This document shows, one piece after another, positions 1-8,005 of a DNA stretch of 64,000 nt. The position numbers and the translations under genes are program-made. Under the pieces are notes generated by a model, which was given only the letters and a program-made list of their open reading frames with translations, was not told the DNA's origin and searched no databases. Origin of the DNA: Bog-473 sp963745175 (GTDB taxonomy: Bacteria; Actinomycetota; Acidimicrobiia; Acidimicrobiales; RAAP-2). The stretch spans positions 248,001 through 312,000 of the forward strand of contig CAVUWK010000001.1 in the NCBI GenBank assembly GCA_963745175.1, read 5' to 3'. The first letter of the stretch is position 1; each line of letters begins with the position of its first letter.

Positions 1-657
1 ACTCCGCCACACCTCGGCCTGTTGGAGGGTCCATGCAGAACTGATGGCCAACCCCATACTGGTGAGGAGGTCGCGACTTTGTCGCAGCGGTGCCAGGGCA
101 GCTGAGACCACGCTCTCCGGCGATGGCGCCGAAGGACTCGCGAGCACAGCCAAGACGGCGATGGCGGAGCCGATCAATGTTTCCACCACGCGCCGCCCTC
201 CGTAGTCCGGAGTGGCGCTGCCCACCGCGAAGACGAGGAGGGCGCTGACGGGGACCTGCACGACGCCTTGGGGGCCAAGGCGGACGCTCCAGCCTATGAG
301 CAGCCCCGCGAAGATGATGATGGCGATACTCCATCCACTCGGGGTGAAGAAGTGGCTCACTACAAGGGCCGCCGCCACCCCCAGGATCACCCCGACGACC
401 CGCTGGAATGCTCGCGAGAGCGAGTCGTAGACGGTCGGTTGGACAATGAGGAGCACGGCCAGCGGCGCGAGGTACGGCAAACCGTTCGGATAGACGGCAA
501 GCGCGACTGCCCAGGCAATCCCCGCGGCCACCGCTACCTTCGCCGCCTGGAAGAGCTGAGTGCGGCTGACGAGTGCTGGCACGAACGTTCCAGGCCCGAA
601 GAATCCTCGCAGTGCACGCCACCTGCTTTTGACCTTGCGCTGAGCCTGTCGAACCAT
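1..657 (-). CDS. FUSC-family membrane transporter, N-terminal part (runs off left edge)
   Basis: Only the first 219 residues are inside the window; the rest lies beyond base 1. A basic start (about residues 1-18) is followed by hydrophobic segments near residues 41-57, 62-76, 88-104, 108-125, 133-147 and 160-174. The loop after the second segment reads VQPTVYDSLSRAFQRVVG, the pattern seen in FUSC / aromatic acid exporter proteins (AaeB, YccS-like), which pump weak organic acids across the inner membrane. I chose ATG at 657; GTG at 666, with AGGGA upstream, is an equal alternative. The gene diverges from the DinB-like gene. Substrate cannot be inferred. Confidence 0.8.
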   Translation of the reverse strand, partial: MVRQAQRKVKSRWRALRGFFGPGTFVPALVSRTQLFQAAKVAVAAGIAWAVALAVYPNGLPYLAPLAVLLIVQPTVYDSLSRAFQRVVGVILGVAAALVVSHFFTPSGWSIAIIIFAGLLIGWSVRLGPQGVVQVPVSALLVFAVGSATPDYGGRRVVETLIGSAIAVLAVLASPSAPSPESVVSAALAPLRQSRDLLTSMGLAISSAWTLQQAEVWRS

Positions 658-973
658 CGTCAGCACCGCTCTGTCCCTATCAGGATGTAGGTGAAGCCCT
701 GAACCCGCTGGCCGTCAACGAGAACGAGTCTGCCAAGGTTCCGGGGATGTTGGCTACAACGCCCCAGCTCGCTGCCGGGACGCCGAGGCAGTTCGGCACA
801 GTCCGGCACTTTGAAAGACGCTCTTCGGGGCAGTGCCGGGCGGGTTATTGGGACACTCTGAACGCGCCGAACGCCGATTCGTACGGCCGTGCGGGTAGTG
901 AGATAGTCGTCCTTCGGAGCGCTCGCGAACCGGCGACCGGCGTAGCTAGCCCGGCAGGCCGAGGGGGAACTCC
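658..973. other. Divergent intergenic region
   Basis: About 316 bases between the FUSC gene and the DinB-like gene. No convincing reading frame on either strand. It should hold promoters for both divergent genes, but I see no clean -35/-10 pair. A strong Shine-Dalgarno sequence, GAGGGGG at about 961-967, sits just before ATG 974. Confidence 0.5.
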
Positions 974-1003
974 ATGGCCGATTCTGATCGCCGAAGCACT
1001 TAG

Positions 1004-1576
1004 TTGGATGTGTACGAGAACGCTGCGGTGATCGTGTCAGGAATCGTTGTTGACGAGCTCGGCCACCCGACCCCGTGCCCCAAGTACGACGTGGCCGGAC
1101 TGATCGACCACGTCGTCGAAGCGGGCCAACGGGTGGCCGCTCTCGGCCGGGGGCAGGCACCCCCAGCCGGAGACGAGTCTCCTCACGTGGAGCTCTCCGA
1201 CGCGCCCGGTCAGCTACGTAGCGCTGCGGAACAGGCGGCACAAGCATGGGGAAACAATTCCAGCTTGTCCTTGAGGTACACAATGCCGTGGGGCGAGGAG
1301 TACACCGGGGCCGCCCTGGTGGACATGTACCTGGCAGAGCTGGCCGCACACGCCTGGGACTTGGCCAGGGCCACCGGACAGATCGACAAGTTGGATCCCT
1401 CCCTCGCCTTGCCGGCACTGGAGGGGGCATGGGCCATGATCAAACCTCAGTACCGCAACATGGTCGAGCCTGGAACCCCTTTCGGGGCCGAGGTCTACCC
1501 AGCTCCCGGTGCTGACGACTGGGAACGACTCGCTGCCTTCATGGGACGCGACCCACGGACAACGCTCGGCCTCTAG
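1004..1576 (+). CDS. TIGR03086-type DinB/mycothiol-dependent metal-binding protein, possible nonsense codon near start
   Basis: The family is a DinB-fold, mycothiol-dependent group related to maleylpyruvate isomerase. The hallmark PTPCPKYDVAGLIDHVV lies near residues 22-38 from the TTG at 1004, and the metal-ligand helix AELAAHAWDLARATG is near 110-124. Its substrate is unknown. The start is odd. The best Shine-Dalgarno (GAGGGGG) precedes ATG 974, whose frame runs MADSDRRST and then meets TAG at 1001-1003, directly before TTG 1004 in the same frame. Either translation restarts at TTG, or the 200-residue gene carries an amber mutation or a base error. The rest of the protein looks intact. Confidence 0.75.
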   Translation: MDVYENAAVIVSGIVVDELGHPTPCPKYDVAGLIDHVVEAGQRVAALGRGQAPPAGDESPHVELSDAPGQLRSAAEQAAQAWGNNSSLSLRYTMPWGEEYTGAALVDMYLAELAAHAWDLARATGQIDKLDPSLALPALEGAWAMIKPQYRNMVEPGTPFGAEVYPAPGADDWERLAAFMGRDPRTTLGL

Positions 1577-1939
1577 GGGCGAGCGGGGCGCAGGCCTTCG
1601 ATCGACATGGAGTCTTGAGCCCCGGGTATTAGCCGGAGGTAGCGATGGGTCACTCCCGAACGCCCACGCAGAACACCGCTGGCCACAGGTTCTCGGCCGC
1701 TCCGATCGGCGGTTCGGGAATCGCGGAAACTGTCCCAGAAGGTGTAGTGGCGACCGCGACTGAAAATGACCCGACCGCCGGACCGGAGGCAGCACACGGG
1801 TCCGACTTCTCCGCAGAATGGTTGGCGTGGTTGGGTTCACTCATCTCCCGAGCGAGCTCGGAGATCGCTGCGTGGCCCACGTTCGCTCCCGAGCGACCCC
1901 TCGAGCGCTTGGTTCAAGCCTGCCTTACGGGCGTGCTGG
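1577..1939. other. Gap without a recognisable gene
   Basis: The 363 bases between the DinB-like gene and the convergent DUF3237 gene hold only short open frames on both strands. None has a recognisable motif or a ribosome binding site. I see no strong hairpin. Confidence 0.5.
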
Positions 1940-2374
1940 TCAGCTGACTCGAAAGACGCGGTACTCGACGCCGCCCGCCAATCGACGGCCCTCAGCAACA
2001 AAGAGACTCGTGGTCATCCAGCTGTAACGCTCGTCTCCGGTTTCAAATCGTGGCGTGATACGGAAGTATTGGTCATTCCAGTCGGTCGCGGTGCCGCTTG
2101 CAGTCGCGTTTATGACTTTGTCGTTCAACTCAAGCAATCCCGTGTAATGGGCATAAATATAAGCACCATCGTCGGTGACCATCTGGCCCCGCACGTCAAT
2201 CTGTCCCCATCCGTCGGAGCCCAAGGTGATCCAGTCGCCGCCACCCGACAGAACAGTGCCGTTCAGTCGCTCCCCGCTGACCTTCCCTTCGGCTATCTCC
2301 AAGAACATTCGACTCCCGAACGTCACGGCTTGTTTTAAACTGGCGGAAAGATCAAATTCGTGAACGAGTTCCAC
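1940..2374 (-). CDS. DUF3237 (UPF0311) family protein
   Basis: This 144-residue protein has the DUF3237 pattern along its whole length: a start FDLSASLKQAVTFGSRMF, a central GERLNGTVLSGGGDWI, then DVRGQMVTDDGAYIYAHYTG, and the terminal YFRITPRFETGDERYSWM. Length is normal for the family (about 145-160). No enzyme activity is established for it; a small beta-barrel is expected. The start is GTG 2374, preceded by GGAGG nine bases upstream. No signal peptide is visible. It is transcribed alone, away from the hypothetical gene at 2697. Confidence 0.85.
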   Translation of the reverse strand: MELVHEFDLSASLKQAVTFGSRMFLEIAEGKVSGERLNGTVLSGGGDWITLGSDGWGQIDVRGQMVTDDGAYIYAHYTGLLELNDKVINATASGTATDWNDQYFRITPRFETGDERYSWMTTSLFVAEGRRLAGGVEYRVFRVS

Positions 2375-2590
2375 GGTCAGTAACCTCCTGGTCTCGCGAA
2401 CGCGAGCGTATGGCGAGTTCCGGTTCCCGGCAAGGCATCACTTGATCGCCCGAATGTTCCACGAGGAAACGTTCCCGATGAACTGAACGAATGCCGCACC
2501 GTCCACAACGTTTCGTTACTTCGCCACCGGGGTTCATGCTGGAGGGCAACCGACTCCGAGAGTGGTTGGGCTAGGCCTGCGCTGAGATTT

Positions 2591-2626
2591 CCGAACGCCG
2601 GGACGGCCGGCCCTTCGGCCGTTCGG
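2591..2626. other. Compound inverted repeat in divergent region 2375-2696
   Basis: Outer arms CCGAAC (2591-2596) and GTTCGG (2621-2626) enclose inner arms ACGGCCG (2603-2609) and CGGCCGT (2616-2622). The two pairings compete slightly at the right arm. It lies upstream of the promoter-like element at 2663, in the 322-base region between the DUF3237 gene and the next gene. It could be an operator or a structured RNA. A separate palindrome, CTCGCG-AA-CGCGAG, is at 2393-2406. Confidence 0.4.
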
Positions 2627-2662
2627 GGTCGCCTCGAAGCGGCGGTCAATCTCAACCAAGGG

Positions 2663-2688
2663 TTGACATGTGTTGCCACCTATATACT
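2663..2688 (+). promoter_or_regulatory. Possible promoter, TTGACA and TATACT
   Basis: TTGACA at 2663-2668 and TATACT at 2683-2688 are both near consensus, but the 14-base spacer is short for a sigma-70 promoter. The -10 element ends eight bases before GTG 2697, so transcription from it would give a leaderless or nearly leaderless message for the downstream gene. Confidence 0.35.
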
Positions 2689-2696
2689 CGCCACCT

Positions 2697-3161
2697 GTGA
2701 GTTATGCAGTTGATTTTGTCAACGTATCTACTGTCGGCCTGGAGTCGTCGCCCATGGTCGCCGCGTTGGCCGGCCTGCGGGCGAACGAGGCTCGCTACTT
2801 CAAGAACAAATACGATCACGTCTTCACAGTTGAGCCTGCCGCCAAGGCGAAGAAGGACATCGACACGGTGCACCGCATCCTCAAGGAGGAACGTGACATC
2901 GTCATCGCATCGCCCGCGCTCGAGGCAACGACGTTCCAGGTCGAGAACATCCGGTGGACCTACGTGTTCTACGAGAGCGGGCTGTCGATCAACGTCCTGT
3001 ACACGCTCGACGGACCGAATCCGAAGCGGGCGGTCGGGTTCAAGCTCTCCGAAGGGATGGACGTCCCCGCCGAGTTGGGCTCGTTCAAGTTCGCACGCCA
3101 GAAATCGAAGCTTGCTGGGACCATCCGAGGCTCGTACTTCGTGATTAAGGGCAAGTACTGA
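2697..3161 (+). CDS. Hypothetical protein, about 154 residues
   Basis: I do not recognise this protein. It is soluble and lysine-rich (NEARYFKNKYDHVF, AAKAKKDIDTVHRILKEE), with a C-terminal half rich in beta-type sequence (NIRWTYVFYESGLSINVLY). No signal peptide, membrane segment or cysteine motif is visible. The true start is uncertain. GTG 2697 follows TATACT closely; GTG 2670 and ATG 2754 are in the same frame. Codon use on this strand is convincing (third-position G/C), while the opposite strand reads as arginine-rich nonsense. It stands alone between divergent and convergent neighbours. Confidence 0.6.
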   Translation: MSYAVDFVNVSTVGLESSPMVAALAGLRANEARYFKNKYDHVFTVEPAAKAKKDIDTVHRILKEERDIVIASPALEATTFQVENIRWTYVFYESGLSINVLYTLDGPNPKRAVGFKLSEGMDVPAELGSFKFARQKSKLAGTIRGSYFVIKGKY

Positions 3162-3324
3162 ACCCATAACGGCGTTGGATCCGCCAGCCTTCGATTCTGG
3201 GTCTGGCCAGGAGACGGCGGGTTCCTCGACTGTCACTCGAAGCCCGGCCTGCTGCAGGGAGAGGTGGGATCCACAGGGTGCCCTACGCCGGACTGAGGAG
3301 CGCTATGGAGTCAGTCCTCGTCCC

Positions 3325-3918
3325 TTAGGAGTCAGCCACCTCTCCACCCTCGATGACCCTCGTAATTCTCCTGTCGGGTACAAGCCAGACGATAGCCACC
3401 CCAACGTAGATCGCAACGGCAATCCATGGTTCGAAGAGCGCCACAACGACCGCCGCCAGGTATGCAATAGCCGAGATTCGACCCTTGCGGTCACCGCCAA
3501 TAGCCCTGGCCAGCTGTGAACCCGCCGGATGCAGCGCGAGCAGCGCCCGAGTGAGCAGGAAGTAAGCGATGGCCGAAAGAAGCAGTACCAAGCCGTACAC
3601 GATGACGGGAGCGGTGTCTCTCGGATGCTCACCCAACCACGCCGTAGCGGCAGGCGTCAGCGAAAGCGAGAACAGCAGTCCCATATTTGCCCAGAGGACG
3701 CGACCATCGATGCGTTGAACGACGTGCATCAGATGGTGGTGGTTATTCCAGTAGATGGCCAAGAACGTGAAACTCAATGCGTAGACGAGAAGCTTTGGTA
3801 CCAGTGGCCTCAGGTCTCCGAAACCGCCACCGGCAGGTGGCCGGAGATCGAGCACCATGATCGTCATCACGATGGCGATTACGGCATCTGTGAATGCCTC
3901 GAGCCTCCCTTTTGTCAC
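3325..3918 (-). CDS. TMEM175 (DUF1211) family potassium-channel-like protein
   Basis: The first helix carries RLEAFTDAVIAIVMTIMVLD, matching the (F)SD motif that lines the pore in TMEM175 channels, here with Thr in place of Ser. Five further hydrophobic segments follow, giving the six-helix repeat of prokaryotic TMEM175, which assembles as a tetramer in the inner membrane. WNNHHHLMH after helix 2-3 is also typical. GTG 3918 puts the motif at residues 4-8 as in relatives; an upstream start at 3972 would add 18 unlikely residues. A second family member is at 54182. Confidence 0.85.
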   Translation of the reverse strand: MTKGRLEAFTDAVIAIVMTIMVLDLRPPAGGGFGDLRPLVPKLLVYALSFTFLAIYWNNHHHLMHVVQRIDGRVLWANMGLLFSLSLTPAATAWLGEHPRDTAPVIVYGLVLLLSAIAYFLLTRALLALHPAGSQLARAIGGDRKGRISAIAYLAAVVVALFEPWIAVAIYVGVAIVWLVPDRRITRVIEGGEVADS

Positions 3919-4260
3919 GGCGCGAGCATCGCATACGAGTCCTGTGACCGAGACCGGATACGACCGAGACAACTTGAAACCGGTGCCCTTATCGTCTCGT
4001 CAGCCCTGGGCGCGGCTGACCGGCACAAATGAGATAGGGAATGAAGTTCTTTCAGAATGAGGCACTGCCGGCTAGAGGAAGCTCAGAGATGGGATGACGC
4101 GGGCCAGCGGGAGGAATCCGGGTGTCGCTGTCTTCAATTGCCCAGTGAGCTGGCTTAGGCCGTGCCAACCGCGACCACGTCTCTGACGCGAGGTGATCTG
4201 GCTCCCGTGATTCGCCCTCGGACGAGGAACAATGGCGACCTACGAGGTGTTGCATCCGTC
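3919..4260. other. Divergent intergenic region, no gene seen
   Basis: The 342 bases separate the TMEM175 gene (minus) from the LLM oxidoreductase (plus). Upstream in-frame codons extend the oxidoreductase frame to 4162, but that extension does not resemble the family. No clear promoter pair or palindrome found. Confidence 0.45.
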
Positions 4261-5280
4261 ATGAAGCGCATTGGGTTTTTGTCGTTCGGTCACTGGACGC
4301 CCTCGTCGCAGTCACAGACCCGCTCAGCGTCGGATGCCCTGCTGCAGTCCATCGATCTCGCAGTCGCCGCCGAGGAGCTTGGTGCGGACGGGGCGTACTT
4401 CCGGGTGCACCACTTCGCCAACCAGCTTTCCTCGCCATTTCCCCTCCTCGCGGCCGTGGGTTCCAAGACCAGCACGATCGAGATCGGGACCGCCGTGATC
4501 GATATGCGATACGAGAACCCGCTCTACATGGCCGAGGATGCAGGCTCCGCTGACCTCATCTCGGGCGGACGTCTGCAGCTCGGCATCAGCCGTGGATCGC
4601 CCGAGCAGGTCATCGAGGGCTACCGCTATTTCGGCTACGTACCCAGTGACGGCGCGGATCAGGCCGACATGGCTCGTGAGCACACACGGGTCTTCCTGGA
4701 GGTCCTCAATGGCGATGGCTTTGCCGAACCCAATCCGCGGCCGATGTTCCCAAACCCACCCGGATTGCTTCGGATCGAGCCGCACTCCGACGGTCTGCGC
4801 GGGCGGATCTGGTGGGGCGCCGGTACGCGGAAGACCGCCGAGTGGACCGCCGAGCAGGGAATGAACCTGATGAGCTCGACGCTTCTCAGCGAGGAGACCG
4901 GTGTGCCATTCCATCAGCTCCAGGCCGAGCAGATCGAACGATTCCGCAAGGCCTGGGCCGACGCCGGCCACGCCCGTGAACCCCGCGTCTCGGTAAGCCG
5001 CAGCATTTTTCCCATCGTCAACGACCGCGACCACGCGTATTTCGGCGGCGAGAGCAATTCGCAGGACCAGGTTGGGTTCATCGACGGCGGTATTGCGCGC
5101 TTCGGCAAGACCTACGCCGGGGAACCCGAGACGCTCATCAAGCAACTGGCTCAGGACGAGGCGATCGCCGCCGCCGACACGCTGCTTCTGACAATCCCCA
5201 ATCAGCTTGGTGTCGACTACTGCGCCCACGTCCTCGATTCGATCCTGAGCGGGGTTGCGCCGGGACTTGGCTGGCGCTGA
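4261..5280 (+). CDS. LLM-class (luciferase-like) flavin-dependent oxidoreductase
   Basis: The 339-residue protein begins directly on the first strand of the TIM barrel (KRIGFLSFGHWTP). It shows typical luciferase-like features: AAEELGADGAYFRVHHF near residue 38, the EIGTAVIDMRYENPLYMAED block, and GRLQLGISRGSPEQ near 104-117, the flavin-binding turn. Family members use FMN or F420 with a small organic substrate. F420 use is plausible in this lineage, but the sequence does not settle it. Start ATG 4261 matches the family; ACGAGGTG lies about twelve bases upstream. The C-terminus ends in a normal helix. It stands alone; no partner flavin reductase is adjacent. Confidence 0.85.
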   Translation: MKRIGFLSFGHWTPSSQSQTRSASDALLQSIDLAVAAEELGADGAYFRVHHFANQLSSPFPLLAAVGSKTSTIEIGTAVIDMRYENPLYMAEDAGSADLISGGRLQLGISRGSPEQVIEGYRYFGYVPSDGADQADMAREHTRVFLEVLNGDGFAEPNPRPMFPNPPGLLRIEPHSDGLRGRIWWGAGTRKTAEWTAEQGMNLMSSTLLSEETGVPFHQLQAEQIERFRKAWADAGHAREPRVSVSRSIFPIVNDRDHAYFGGESNSQDQVGFIDGGIARFGKTYAGEPETLIKQLAQDEAIAAADTLLLTIPNQLGVDYCAHVLDSILSGVAPGLGWR

Positions 5281-5472
5281 GCATGCGGCATTTGCCGTCG
5301 ATGCTCCGGCCATCTGAAAACTGAGGACCCTCCCCCTGAACAGTGCCGGCCCGGGCGAGCATGGGCAGGCCTCTCGGGCATGATTCGCTGGTGGAGTGCA
5401 GCGCACTGTTGCACGCCCGGGAACGGCTCGATCCGGACAGCTTCGCTCGAAGTCGTGAATGTCGCTGGGGAC

Positions 5473-5985
5473 TCAGCTGTCGTGCGTGTCCGCATCCAAT
5501 CGGCGCCGAACGTCCAACGTGTTCACGCCGAGAGCGCCCAGCAGCACCGCCGCAGGATCTGGTGGTTGGAGAGTGAGGATCTGGGCCAGCACCTGCTGGG
5601 CCGTGACCTGGGTCTTCCGGCGATTGGGCTTAACCGCATCCTCAAGTACCTTCTTTGCGGCGGGCGTCATGCGGAGGCGATCTTTTTGTGCGACGTCTCT
5701 AAGCCTCGGCTTCTTCGGCACGGCGCGCATCGGCAGTGGGGGAGCGTCGGCGCCGGACCCTAGGCCCAGGGCGCCCAGGGCTTCGTGATCGAGCGACTCA
5801 TGGCGCTGACGACCTTGTTGCAGGCTCACGCCCAAGACGAGTTCGATCGAGGGGTCTTCCAACAAGGCGAGCAAGAGATGATCGGTGCCCGTTCGGCGAT
5901 CACCTCGGCGACGAGCCTCCTCACTGGCCTGCATATAGATGGCCCAGACGTGAAGCACCTCGGGTGCAACGGATTCGGTGGTCAT
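5473..5985 (-). CDS. Stand-alone Clp N-terminal (ClpC/ClpA N-domain) protein
   Basis: This 170-residue protein contains the two repeats of a Clp N domain but no AAA+ ATPase. Repeat one has ASEEARRRGDRRTGTDHLLL (compare IGTEHILLGL in ClpC), and repeat two has RMTPAAKKVLEDAV (compare FTPRAKKVLE). Between them is a proline-rich linker of about 25 residues. The N domain normally binds adaptors or substrates, so a free copy may act as adaptor, decoy or sensor. Its ATG overlaps the stop of the HTH gene (ATGA, 5982-5985), and its Shine-Dalgarno AAGGAG lies inside the HTH reading frame, so the two are translationally coupled. Confidence 0.85.
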   Translation of the reverse strand: MTTESVAPEVLHVWAIYMQASEEARRRGDRRTGTDHLLLALLEDPSIELVLGVSLQQGRQRHESLDHEALGALGLGSGADAPPLPMRAVPKKPRLRDVAQKDRLRMTPAAKKVLEDAVKPNRRKTQVTAQQVLAQILTLQPPDPAAVLLGALGVNTLDVRRRLDADTHDS

Positions 5986-6194
5986 GTTGGCTCCTTGTTG
6001 TATTTGGTGTGCACGGATTGGCGGGTGACGCCCAAAGCGTCTCCGATCTGCTGCCACGACCAGCCCTTTTCCCGGGCCGACGCGACCTGGCTCGCTTCGA
6101 CCCTCTCAGCCAGGCGATGGAGCGCCAACGAGGCGCGAAGCCCAATTGCCGGGTCATCCGACGAGAGATTCACGCTGAGTTTTTCGATGTCCAT
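5982..6194 (-). CDS. Small helix-turn-helix protein, partner of Clp-N protein
   Basis: The 70-residue protein is almost entirely helical and ends in a helix-turn-helix: VASAREKGWSWQQIGDALG followed by VTRQSVHTKY. The first 30 residues (LRASLALHRLAERVEA) probably form a dimerisation helix. It is the first gene of a two-gene operon with the Clp-N protein. The ATG at 6194 has no ribosome binding site and lies seven bases after TATACT, so the message is probably leaderless. Two identical operator cores overlap the promoter, which suggests this protein represses its own operon. Function beyond that is inference. Confidence 0.8.
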   Translation of the reverse strand: MDIEKLSVNLSSDDPAIGLRASLALHRLAERVEASQVASAREKGWSWQQIGDALGVTRQSVHTKYNKEPT

Positions 6195-6195
6195 G

Positions 6196-6248
6196 CCTGT
6201 CAGTATAGACTGACAGGGTACCGATGTGTCAAGCTAAACTGACACATC
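6196..6248 (-). promoter_or_regulatory. Promoter with twin operators TGTCA-N8-TGACA
   Basis: On the minus strand TTGACA (6232-6227) and TATACT (6207-6202) are separated by 19 bases, and the HTH start codon follows seven bases later. Inverted repeat one (6196-6217) has arms CCTGTCAGT and ACTGACAGG around ATAG and covers the -10. Inverted repeat two (6223-6248) has arms GATGTGTCA and TGACACATC around eight bases and covers the -35. Both reduce to TGTCA-N8-TGACA, with centres 29 bases apart, close to three helical turns. This is a strong autoregulation signature. Confidence 0.75.
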
Positions 6249-6320
6249 AGATGGCCACACCGGAGTGCCCCAGATCGCGCCGGGATCGTGTCATGGTGCC
6301 GCTGACCGCGGGTCCCAGGG

Positions 6321-7142
6321 CTACCTCAGACGAGTCGCGGTGATCAGGACGGTCTCGAAGTTCATGACGAACGAGCCACCCTGATCGTCAATGGCCGCGC
6401 CGATGGCTTCGAACAGGCGGTCTCGGACCGTTGGTTCGAGAGCGGCGTGGTCGCTCCGTGAGACAAGCTGGTCCAGCCACTCATCCCGCTGGTAAGTCCG
6501 CGTCCATGGGAACCACTTCTCTGTCGGCGCACCGAAGTCGGGCACCGCTGAGACGGCGTCGATCTCCGAGCCGAGGCCGGTCTTCACGTCGGATGACCGA
6601 TTGGCCGCATACCCCCGGAACAGATGGTGGCCGCCGCCCGGCACGACACTCGCGTACACCTCCTCGAGAGCATCGGCCAGATCATCGGGCTGATAACCCG
6701 CGTTCCAGATCAGACCAAGTCTGCCCCCCGGCCGTAGTACGGAGGCCGCCTTCGCGGTGGCGATAGGCAGATCGAGCCAGTGCCAGGCTTGCGCCGAGCT
6801 CACCCGGTCGAAAGTACGACCGGCCGCGTCCCAGCCTTCGAAGGCAGCAACTTCTACTTCGACCCCATGGCCGCGGGCGATCTCCGCCATTCGTGGACCG
6901 AGTTCCACTCCCAGCACCTTCGCGCCACGCTGGGCTATCTGCCTTGAGGCGATCCCGGTGCCGCAACCCACGTCGAGAACCTCCAGGCCTGAAGGCCTCG
7001 GACCGAGCAGCTCATCGATCACCGCATCGGGATAGGTCGGCCGGAACCGGTCGTAGGCCTCGGCTTGCTGGTCGAACAACCTCGAACGTTCCTGGGCCAG
7101 AGGTCGCGCTGCCAGACGGTCGCGTTCCTCGTTGGTATCCAC
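6321..7142 (-). CDS. Class I SAM-dependent methyltransferase
   Basis: The Rossmann-type SAM site is clear: motif I VLDVGCGTGIASRQIA near residues 53-68, then GVELGPRMAEIARGHG (motif II), and RVSSAQAWHWLDLP, the AQAxHWxD element of the BMA5/SmtA-like group that includes the yeast Trm9/Crg1-like and UbiE-like enzymes. The protein has 273 residues from GTG 7142. The substrate is unknown. No operon partner is present; the frame extends upstream to 7628 but that part reads as non-coding. The downstream HTH/Clp-N promoter lies 73 bases beyond its stop on the same strand. Confidence 0.85.
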   Translation of the reverse strand: MDTNEERDRLAARPLAQERSRLFDQQAEAYDRFRPTYPDAVIDELLGPRPSGLEVLDVGCGTGIASRQIAQRGAKVLGVELGPRMAEIARGHGVEVEVAAFEGWDAAGRTFDRVSSAQAWHWLDLPIATAKAASVLRPGGRLGLIWNAGYQPDDLADALEEVYASVVPGGGHHLFRGYAANRSSDVKTGLGSEIDAVSAVPDFGAPTEKWFPWTRTYQRDEWLDQLVSRSDHAALEPTVRDRLFEAIGAAIDDQGGSFVMNFETVLITATRLR

Positions 7143-7240
7143 AGATGCCAGCCTGCCCCAGAACAGTGCCGGGGCGGTGGGACAGTCGGCACGAGTGAGG
7201 CATCCGCACAACGGCAGTATCCGGCACTCGCCTGGGTTGG

Positions 7241-7382
7241 CCCTGGCCGCTTCGGGCGAGGTTTTGGTTTCGCTCACAATGAAGGACCTGGTTGCTGGCT
7301 CGCGTATCGAGTTCGAGGCTCGAGGCGAGCACAACCTCAAGGGGTCCCAGGCAGCTGGAAGCTCTTGGTCGTCAAGGGCTGA
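7241..7382 (+). pseudogene. Relic of class III adenylate/guanylate cyclase C-terminus
   Basis: Residues read GEVLVSLTMKDLVAGSRIEF and then EARGEHNLKG in one frame and VPGSWKLLVVKG-stop in another. Together they reproduce the end of the cyclase family; the intact gene at 13518 ends GEVLVSRTVVDLVVGSDLSF, EDRGEQELKG, VPGMWRVSAVVG. One base is missing in the GGGG run near 7342. Nothing upstream matches the catalytic domain, since that ground is now occupied by the methyltransferase gene on the opposite strand. This is therefore a truncated, frameshifted remnant, with no promoter or start. Confidence 0.65.
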
Positions 7383-7691
7383 CCGACTCGACATCAGCGG
7401 TGTGGATCGAAATGAGCGGCAGCGGGGATGTGCCGATACCGGCGGAGTCGGTATCGCCCACACCGCCAGGTTGACGGACCGCGATTTGCTGCCATGCAGG
7501 TTCGAGCCGCCGACAGCTCGCCAGAAGACCGACGCCTGACGCGAGCACCACCCTGTGTGTGCTGTCAGATGCGAAGGGCCGTCGCCAAGGGTCCGACCCT
7601 GCTGTTTGCTTCTCCCGATTGCGGGCATCGAGCAGGGAGAGTGAGTGCTTCACTCCAAGAAGGTACTTTTGCACGAGATTGGATGGATCCC
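7383..7691. other. Gap without a recognisable gene
   Basis: The 309 bases after the cyclase relic carry no frame with a recognised motif. It includes the upstream region of the small acidic gene at 7692. An in-frame ATG at 7683 is an alternative start of that gene. Confidence 0.45.
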
Positions 7692-7868
7692 ATGGCGAAT
7701 GCGGACGATACACCTGACCTAGACGAAGTCATGGATACCCGAGAGCACCCACATCCGAATCGGCGTGAGCACGCCAAAGCGGATCCGAGGCCTGACGACG
7801 AAGAGTTGGAACTCCGGACCGAGATAGAGCGATCCGAGGTCGGATTGCCCGAGGAACCTGAGAACTGA
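7692..7868 (+). CDS. Small acidic hydrophilic protein, 58 residues
   Basis: I do not recognise a named family. The protein is very hydrophilic, with alternating acidic and basic residues: DDTPDLDEVMDTREHPHPN, then DPRPDDEELELRTEIERSEV. It lacks hydrophobic core, cysteines and signal peptide, so it is probably disordered or one long charged helix. ATG 7692 or 7683 are possible starts; the ribosome binding site is weak. Small proteins of this style are common beside single genes in actinobacteria, but their function is unknown. Confidence that it is translated is moderate. Confidence 0.45.
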   Translation: MANADDTPDLDEVMDTREHPHPNRREHAKADPRPDDEELELRTEIERSEVGLPEEPEN

Positions 7869-8005
7869 CGCAGCGAAGCGATCACCAGGATCTCTCGTTC
7901 CGAATGGCCGTGGGCGTCCCGTATGCCGGGACAGCGGGACAGCCCGGCACTTACATGGGGCCACATGCACGCATGCCGACTCCACGTCGCAGCCAGCCCC
8001 CAATT

